Origin: JBBRHH01 sp038222915
GTDB lineage: Bacteria > Planctomycetota > Phycisphaerae > Tepidisphaerales > Tepidisphaeraceae
Length of the DNA stretch: 6,180 nt
Reading direction: 5' to 3'
Assembly: GCA_038222915.1 (NCBI GenBank)
Contig: JBBRHH010000386.1
Coordinates: forward strand, 1 to 6,180
A program made the translations under genes and the position numbers. A model generated the notes under the pieces. The model ran no database searches and was not told the origin of the DNA. It saw only the letters and a program-made list of their open reading frames with translations. Shown piece by piece: positions 1-3,505 of the stretch (positions within the stretch are counted from its first letter, which is position 1; each line of letters opens with the position of its first letter).

Positions 1-2
1 CC

Positions 3-83
3 AAAGAGTACGACCGGTTGAACAAACCCAGAGCGGTAATGCGGCAAAACCTTCAAAACCTGCAGAAACCGGTGTTAGCTTAA
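3..83 (+). CDS. C-terminal end of an unidentified CDS (partial, 5' end outside window)
   Basis: An open frame enters from the left edge and ends at TAA 81-83, giving 26 residues that begin KEYDRLNKPRAVM and end QNLQKPVLA. The stretch is hydrophilic and helix-like, rich in K, R, Q and N, which is plausible for a real protein tail. I do not recognise the family. It is followed at once by a tandem repeat and then by a truncated amidohydrolase that starts without a start codon. It could therefore be the tail of a transposase whose element inserted into that gene, but no transposase motif is visible in so short a stretch. A run of this length can also stay open by chance, so the call is weak. Confidence 0.25.
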   Translation, partial: KEYDRLNKPRAVMRQNLQNLQKPVLA

Positions 84-91
84 TGCCATTA

Positions 92-113
92 GTTCGCGTC
101 ACGTTCGCGTCAC
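92..113. repeat. 11-bp perfect tandem direct repeat (GTTCGCGTCAC x2)
   Basis: Two identical 11-base units lie head to tail at 92-102 and 103-113. They sit between the stop codon of the upstream frame (81-83) and the point where amidohydrolase homology begins (about 121-126). This is where the end of an inserted element, or a recombination scar, would be expected. No matching inverted copy is visible elsewhere in the window, so an insertion-sequence end is a possibility only. Confidence 0.6.
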
Positions 114-120
114 TTTTAAT

Positions 121-609
121 TCGGCCACGTTACTCGCCCACGTAAACTACTGCGACGACGAAGAACTGAAAATCCTCGCCAAAGGAAAAGCCTCAGTAGT
201 CTACTGCCCAAGAACCCACCAATACTTCGGCCACCCACCCCACCGCTGGCGCGACATGCTCGCGGCAGGCATCAATGTAGCAGTGGGCACCGACAGCTGC
301 GCCAGCTCGCCAAACCTCAACCTCGTAGACGACCTCCGCCTGCTACACACCCTCGCACCAGAAATGCCCGCACTCGCGCTATGGCGAATGGCCACCCTGC
401 GAGCCGCCATGGCGATCGACATGACAACTAAGTGCGGGCAAATCAATAACGGAGCACCCGCCAACCTGGCCATCTTCAAGACAAACACCTCCGACCCACT
501 CACCGAAATCCTCGAATCCGACGCACTACCCTTGGGCGCGGGTAGGTTGCCAGGTTGGCCATCCATGGCCACGTGGAGAGCGCGCGACCGTCACGCCTCT
601 CCGTGTTGA
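121..609 (+). pseudogene. Amidohydrolase (TRZ/ATZ / guanine-deaminase-like) C-terminal fragment, both ends lost
   Basis: The frame encodes the C-terminal part of a metal-dependent amidohydrolase with a TIM-barrel fold. Visible landmarks are LLAHVNY with a metal/catalytic-type His at 139-141, the YCPRTHQYFGHPPHRW segment, and GTDSCASSPNLNLVDDLR, whose Asp (292-294) corresponds to the metal-binding Asp after the last barrel strand. The closing ANLAIFKTN beta-sandwich strand follows. Such enzymes usually have about 400-450 residues; only about 137 recognisable codons remain. The frame is closed upstream by TAG at 76-78 and has no start codon before the homology. The first internal ATG (256) would give a fragment without the His motif. 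After ESDALP (about 531) the expected ending is replaced by arginine-rich residues encoded by a palindromic repeat, with a stop at 607-609. The substrate cannot be told. It is almost certainly inactive. Confidence 0.8.
526..605. repeat. Palindrome-rich intergenic repeat segment (three hairpins)
   Basis: Three inverted repeats follow one another. They are CTACCC (526-531) with GGGTAG (540-545), TGGCCA (556-561) with TGGCCA (566-571) around a 4-base loop, and CAC..GGAGAG (570-580) with CTCTCC-GTG (597-605). The segment replaces the normal 3' end of the amidohydrolase fragment and sits between two convergent genes. Its forward translation (MATWRARDRHAS) resembles arginine-rich peptides often mis-annotated from dispersed repeats in planctomycete genomes. 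That resemblance is from memory and was not searched. No T-run follows the hairpins on either strand, so an intrinsic terminator is not supported, although the structure could still act at the convergent junction. Confidence 0.5.
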
Positions 610-634
610 AACCTCCGTCCAATAAATCCCTGAC

Positions 635-1615
635 CTACTCAATCTCAACCGTCACTTCTCTTGCGACCGGATCCACGTATTCGCCGTAACGCTTAGTGAC
701 AATAAAACTCGGCAACCAATCCAGTTTTCGAAACCATGGCATTAGTTTGTCTACGAGCTTGTCCGCGTCCGAACAACTGAGAAATAGGCGGCATTCGCCG
801 GAAGCATATTCGTGGCCTTCAAGACTTCCGATTGGTGGTCCGGCCGAATCGGGATCTACCAGGATCACATCCAGATCACTCATGATGCGCGCAATACTTT
901 TCTTCTCGAGTGCAGAAGGTTTTTTCGCCACTTGGATAAGTCGAATGACAACCGCGTTTCCTTTAGCGCGGCGACCGGCTGGCAGTCCGTCATGCTGCTT
1001 ATTGCGGCGCTCCTCCTTGGCGAGTTTCCACCAGATGACGCCAGCAGGAAGGGGCCAGACTTTGATAAAGTCAAATCCTTGCAATCCCGTCTCGTGAACA
1101 CGTGAGACAAAAATATCCGTGACATAAACGTTCGATGGTATTTCCGGAATTCGAAAAATTGAGAGTGATTCCACCTTTTCCTGAAAGAATTCGTAGCGCT
1201 CTATTCGTGATGCAAGAATCGGTTTTGTGTTCCAGCGGATATCTGAATTCGTCCAGTCGAGGACGTCGGCGACCCGTGTTACATTGAATGCGAAATATGA
1301 TCCAAGTTCGGAGACGATCGGCAGCAGCTCACCGTTGGGCGTCAATAGGTCATGCAATGCATGGATAGCGCGTTGACTAAATGCAGGAACCGAAAGATTC
1401 ACACAAGGAAAGTCGTTGAACTTCCTGACGCGGCCTTCAACCAGTACTGGCTTCCACCCAGTTGCAAGTCTTGGTGCCTCCCAGTCGCGACTCGTCAGTC
1501 GGCCGGGCAGGAACTCACGAAGCAGATTACGTTGCACATTGGAAGACGTATCGTCTTTAATACCAAAGCCTTCAAATCTTGGCTCATCAACAATTTTAGA
1601 CAGTTCGTAAATCAT
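635..1615 (-). CDS. Imm11-family (DUF1629) immunity protein with an extra C-terminal domain
   Basis: A 326-residue protein that probably binds and neutralises the nuclease toxin encoded just upstream. Residues about 95-190 match the Imm11/DUF1629 pattern as I know it: VADVLDW, then ILASRIERYEF, IFRIPEI, NVYVTDIFVSRVHETGLQGF and KVWPLP. This is the core of an immunity family found behind polymorphic toxins. Residues about 235-326 form a second compact region (LDVILVDPD, GSLEGHEY, GECRLFLSCSDADKLVDKL, a tryptophan-rich helix, TKRYGEYVD) that looks like a small alpha/beta domain beyond the Imm11 core. No signal peptide or membrane helix is seen, so it should be cytosolic. The ATG (1615-1613) overlaps the toxin frame's TGA (1614-1612) as ATGA, implying translational coupling and fixing the start. 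The ORF is intact, unlike the toxin. Codon use is less C-ending than in the flanking genes, consistent with acquisition by transfer. The family call is by motif memory, not by search. Confidence 0.75.
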   Translation of the reverse strand: MIYELSKIVDEPRFEGFGIKDDTSSNVQRNLLREFLPGRLTSRDWEAPRLATGWKPVLVEGRVRKFNDFPCVNLSVPAFSQRAIHALHDLLTPNGELLPIVSELGSYFAFNVTRVADVLDWTNSDIRWNTKPILASRIERYEFFQEKVESLSIFRIPEIPSNVYVTDIFVSRVHETGLQGFDFIKVWPLPAGVIWWKLAKEERRNKQHDGLPAGRRAKGNAVVIRLIQVAKKPSALEKKSIARIMSDLDVILVDPDSAGPPIGSLEGHEYASGECRLFLSCSDADKLVDKLMPWFRKLDWLPSFIVTKRYGEYVDPVAREVTVEIE

Positions 1616-2209
1616 GTCGCGTATACTCCATCGAGAATATCCTTCCGCAGAGCCTTTAATTCTCGAAGCACCGCTTTTACATCACCGGTCGCATCGGCGT
1701 CCGTAAGCCGCTTACCCATAGCTCGAAAATAGGCGTTTGTATGGGTGCCATTGTGCCCTCTCGGGGCGAAGAAACCATTTCGAAACGTGTTTGGTCCAAT
1801 ACCATATTTACTTAAGACGTCCTTTGCATCCCTTATCGCCGCGCGAACGTCTGGAGCCCGATTTGAGAAGAAGCCAGTGGGGACGACATGGGCTGCTTCG
1901 TCACCGGGTAGCGGGACTTTTCCGTTGCCTATTAATTAAGCTCTTTCGCAAATCCGCGCTTGCGCATCCATTATGGACAAGAATGCCAGTATCGCCAACT
2001 GCGAAGCAGTGACAGTTGTCGACCACCAGACTGTGCACCACCTGCTCGCTTGGCTCACTTGTTGCGGACACGACATGTGCGTAGGTTCCATCACGACTGA
2101 CGAGCAGATCACCGGCTTGAAGATGCTGAGCCTCGACCCATCGACCGGACGATCGCATCTCGGAGTCCTGCTCAGAAAGCTCATTGACTCGAAACGAAAA
2201 AGGGGACAT
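1612..2209 (-). pseudogene. Polymorphic toxin remnant: HINT pretoxin domain plus AHH-type HNH nuclease, frameshifted and 5'-truncated
   Basis: Two overlapping minus-strand frames together give the C-terminal end of a polymorphic toxin. Frame A (2209 to 1901) carries the end of a pretoxin HINT autoprocessing domain: GRWVEAQHLQAGDLLV, then VVHSLVVDNCHCFAVGD and the hallmark GILVHNG, where self-cleavage would release the toxin. It ends at TGA 1903-1901 after a wrong-frame tail. Frame B (open from about 1935 to TGA 1614-1612, about 107 codons) reads VPLPGDEAAHVVPTG, then YGIGPNTFRNGFFAPRGHNGTHTNAYF and a helical C-terminus. This is the layout of the AHH family of the HNH/endonuclease VII fold, a DNase-type toxin. 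Removing one base between about 1918 and 1937, for example one A of the run 1918-1921, joins the frames. The first His of the AHH triplet is Ala here (codons 1896-1888). In frame A an in-frame TGA lies directly before ATG 2209, and the large N-terminal delivery region is absent. The protein as sequenced cannot be a complete toxin. Confidence 0.8.
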
Positions 2210-2615
2210 TCATTATAAATCAACATTCCCGCTCGCAGGAAGCTTATTCGGCCGGCCCCGCTCTCGAAGGGTGAAGTCCGCTGTTGTCGGCCAGATTGTC
2301 GATCAGCCAGCTAACGCATTTTACCACAACGTTGCACCCCCGCCATTCCCTCTACCCCGCTCCGCCCGCATCGCCCCGGCTGGCATGATCTTCCCCTCAG
2401 CAATCGCCCTCCATCACCTTCAACAAATCCGCCGACTACCCGGCCTTCAACAACCCCCTCGCCCAAACTCTCGCGCGTTCAATCCGCGCAAACAGTTCCA
2501 CGCCATGAACCAACGTCGCGTCGTAGCGTCGTTGCGTGAGATCATGCCGCCAAACCATCCGCGCCCATCCCCGAAATCCGCGGTCAACATCCCACAACAA
2601 ATGCTGAAATTCCCA

Positions 2616-2645
2616 TTGACAAATACCTAACACGCGGCGTACAAT
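2616..2645 (+). promoter_or_regulatory. Near-consensus sigma70-type promoter (TTGACA-18-TACAAT)
   Basis: A perfect -35 box TTGACA lies at 2616-2621. An 18-base spacer follows, then TACAAT at 2640-2645, which matches TATAAT in five of six positions. Transcription would start near 2652, heading right. It is the strongest promoter-like match I found in the window. The nearest downstream start with a ribosome binding site is ATG 2727. The DUF4159 gene starts 850 bases further on, so the promoter would serve either the short ORF, a non-coding RNA, or the DUF4159 gene through a very long leader. Confidence 0.6.
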
Positions 2646-2726
2646 ACCGCCAGCAGAAGCGACCAAAACCGGCCGCTCCCGCCGCCGGCAAAAACGCCCC
2701 GGCAAAACATCAGGAAGAGGTCCCCC

Positions 2727-3236
2727 ATGCCCAGGCAAAATCCAACCCGCCAATCCATTCTCCCGCCCAGGAGGGACCATCCAAAGCGGAGATTCATTCA
2801 GCAACCCACCAGACCTTTCAACCCAGGTTCCAGCTATCCCTCCGCGCTTTTCTCTGTGCCTTCCCGTCTCCGCGGTAAGTCTTCTCCCCTCCATTTCAAG
2901 TCTCCAGTCTCAAGTTTCATGGCTCGAGCACCCCACGTCGGTTGGTGGTCGGTTAGTGGTCGGTTTGAAACGACCCTCCGCCACCCCCGCCTATTCCCAA
3001 TCATCGACCAAACAAGCACTTGCGAAAAACCGCCTCCAACAAACCGACCTCCAACTCAATTGCGCGCATTTGTTCCGCCATTCACCACCCCGTCGCTTTG
3101 GGGCGATTGGGGGGTCAAAACGGGGAGATTCAACGTCGGTTTGGGGAGATTCGGGGGAGGTTGGAGGGATGGTTCGATACCGCTTTGGGGTCGGTTTTTT
3201 CGCCCGGTTTCAACCGCAGCTCCAACGCAAACATAG
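2727..3236 (+). CDS. Possible small gene or decayed gene start, unrecognised product
   Basis: ATG 2727 is preceded at six bases by AGGAAGAGG (2712-2720), a strong Shine-Dalgarno-like match. It lies about 75 bases below the predicted start site of the promoter at 2616-2645. This pairing is hard to dismiss. The 169-residue translation is low-complexity: basic and Pro-rich at first (MPRQNPTRQSILPPRR), later rich in Gly, Trp and Phe, with no domain I recognise. From residue about 40 onward it reads through dispersed-repeat DNA (2847-2919) and a G-rich repeat (3096-3190), which real proteins rarely do. The likeliest reading is a genuine initiation region whose original coding sequence was replaced or eroded, leaving perhaps 40 authentic codons. 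A leader RNA or small RNA is an alternative. Confidence 0.25.
   Translation: MPRQNPTRQSILPPRRDHPKRRFIQQPTRPFNPGSSYPSALFSVPSRLRGKSSPLHFKSPVSSFMARAPHVGWWSVSGRFETTLRHPRLFPIIDQTSTCEKPPPTNRPPTQLRAFVPPFTTPSLWGDWGVKTGRFNVGLGRFGGGWRDGSIPLWGRFFRPVSTAAPTQT
2847..2880. repeat. Dispersed intergenic repeat fragment (TCTCTGTGCC..CGTCTCCGCGGT type)
   Basis: The stretch CTTTTCTCTGTGCCTTCCCG followed by TCTCCGCGGTAAGT matches, with a few changes, a short repeat I know from many planctomycete, verrucomicrobial and acidobacterial intergenic regions. It is usually seen as variations on 'TTCTCTGTGCCTCTGTGTCTCTGTGGT'. The recognition is from memory. One copy is present here. It supports calling this region non-coding. 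Confidence 0.45.
2893..2919. repeat. Degenerate TCAAGTCTC / TCTCAAGTTTC repeat
   Basis: Two related units, TTTCAAGTCTC and AGTCTCAAGTTTC, lie side by side. They resemble the 'CAAGTCTCAAGTTTC' micro-repeats common in planctomycete and verrucomicrobial intergenic DNA (from memory, not searched). The fragment lies 12 bases after the previous repeat piece, so the two may belong to one larger repeat cluster. Confidence 0.35.
3096..3190 (+). repeat. G-rich degenerate repeat block
   Basis: On the plus strand this block carries repeated YTTTGGGG units at 3096-3103, 3139-3146 and 3183-3190. It also holds a perfect 10-base direct repeat, GGGGAGATTC, at 3122-3131 and 3143-3152, and G-runs of up to six. 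The DNA on both sides is instead C-rich on this strand, so the strand skew flips over about 100 bases. Several G-runs lie close enough for a quadruplex, but one needed loop is about 17 bases, so this is only possible. Confidence 0.5.
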
Positions 3237-3381
3237 TGCAAACGAGAACTTGCATTTCCTGCCTCGATTTTCACCAAACCCAAACACATTTTCCCACACG
3301 CTTTGCACCCCCGTCGCGCCTCCCCAGGACGCCTCCACATCCCCTTGGTGCCCACCGTGCCTTTGTCCCTCTTCTCCTCCC

Positions 3382-3405
3382 CTTCGTCGCTTCGTCGCTT
3401 CGTCG
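3382..3405. repeat. Tandem octamer repeat (CTTCGTCG x3)
   Basis: Three perfect copies of an 8-base unit lie at 3382-3389, 3390-3397 and 3398-3405, inside a longer pyrimidine-rich stretch (3361-3430). Such octamers are prone to copy-number change by slippage. The array sits about 100 bases before the DUF4159 start codon, in what should be its leader or promoter region. Confidence 0.75.
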
Positions 3406-3505
3406 CTCTCTCCCCCTTCGTGCCTCTTCACCCTGCAATCTCCACCGCCCCAAGTTACACTATCTTCATCCACCAGCGACGGTCCTCTATCATGAGACCA
3501 GCACC

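Larger units (their letters stand above)
2210..3491. other. Repeat-rich intergenic region, no conserved gene recognised
   Basis: I see no recognisable protein on either strand in these 1.28 kb. Long open frames exist on both strands (for example minus 2894-2436 and plus 2184-2630 and 2956-3495). Their translations are Pro/Arg/Ser-rich or Gly/Arg-rich, lack domain motifs and pass through repeat DNA, so they look like by-products of GC-rich sequence. What can be supported is listed separately: a promoter at 2616-2645, a ribosome binding site with a low-complexity ORF from 2727, dispersed-repeat fragments at 2847-2880 and 2893-2919, a G-rich block at 3096-3190 and an octamer repeat at 3382-3405. 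It separates two divergent units, the toxin remnant on the left and the DUF4159 gene on the right. Part of it may be where the toxin's missing N-terminal coding region once lay. Confidence 0.6.

Noticed and set aside
201..572. 123-residue minus-strand ORF opposite the amidohydrolase fragment
   Set aside because: It is antisense to a clearly recognisable amidohydrolase frame and has no motif of its own.
570..605. Hairpin between convergent genes as an intrinsic terminator
   Set aside because: The stem is real but bulged and no T-run follows on either strand.
696..1125. Several plus- and minus-strand ORFs of 80-133 residues overlapping the immunity gene
   Set aside because: They are out-of-frame or antisense readings of the Imm11-like CDS, which has the family motifs.
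1352..2012. Plus-strand ORFs opposite the toxin and the start of the immunity gene
   Set aside because: The minus strand here encodes HINT and AHH signatures; the plus-strand translations show no domain.
2212..2217. Perfect TATAAT on the minus strand just before the HINT-frame ATG
   Set aside because: No -35 box at 16-18 bases, and transcription would start inside the ORF, so it cannot drive this start codon.
2436..2894. 152-residue minus-strand ORF, Gly/Arg-rich
   Set aside because: It has no recognisable domain, no clear ribosome binding site, and sits in repeat-bearing GC-rich DNA where long frames arise by chance.
3433..3461. CTGCAA-17-TACACT as a promoter for the DUF4159 gene
   Set aside because: It matches only three and four of six consensus positions, which is no better than chance in this region.
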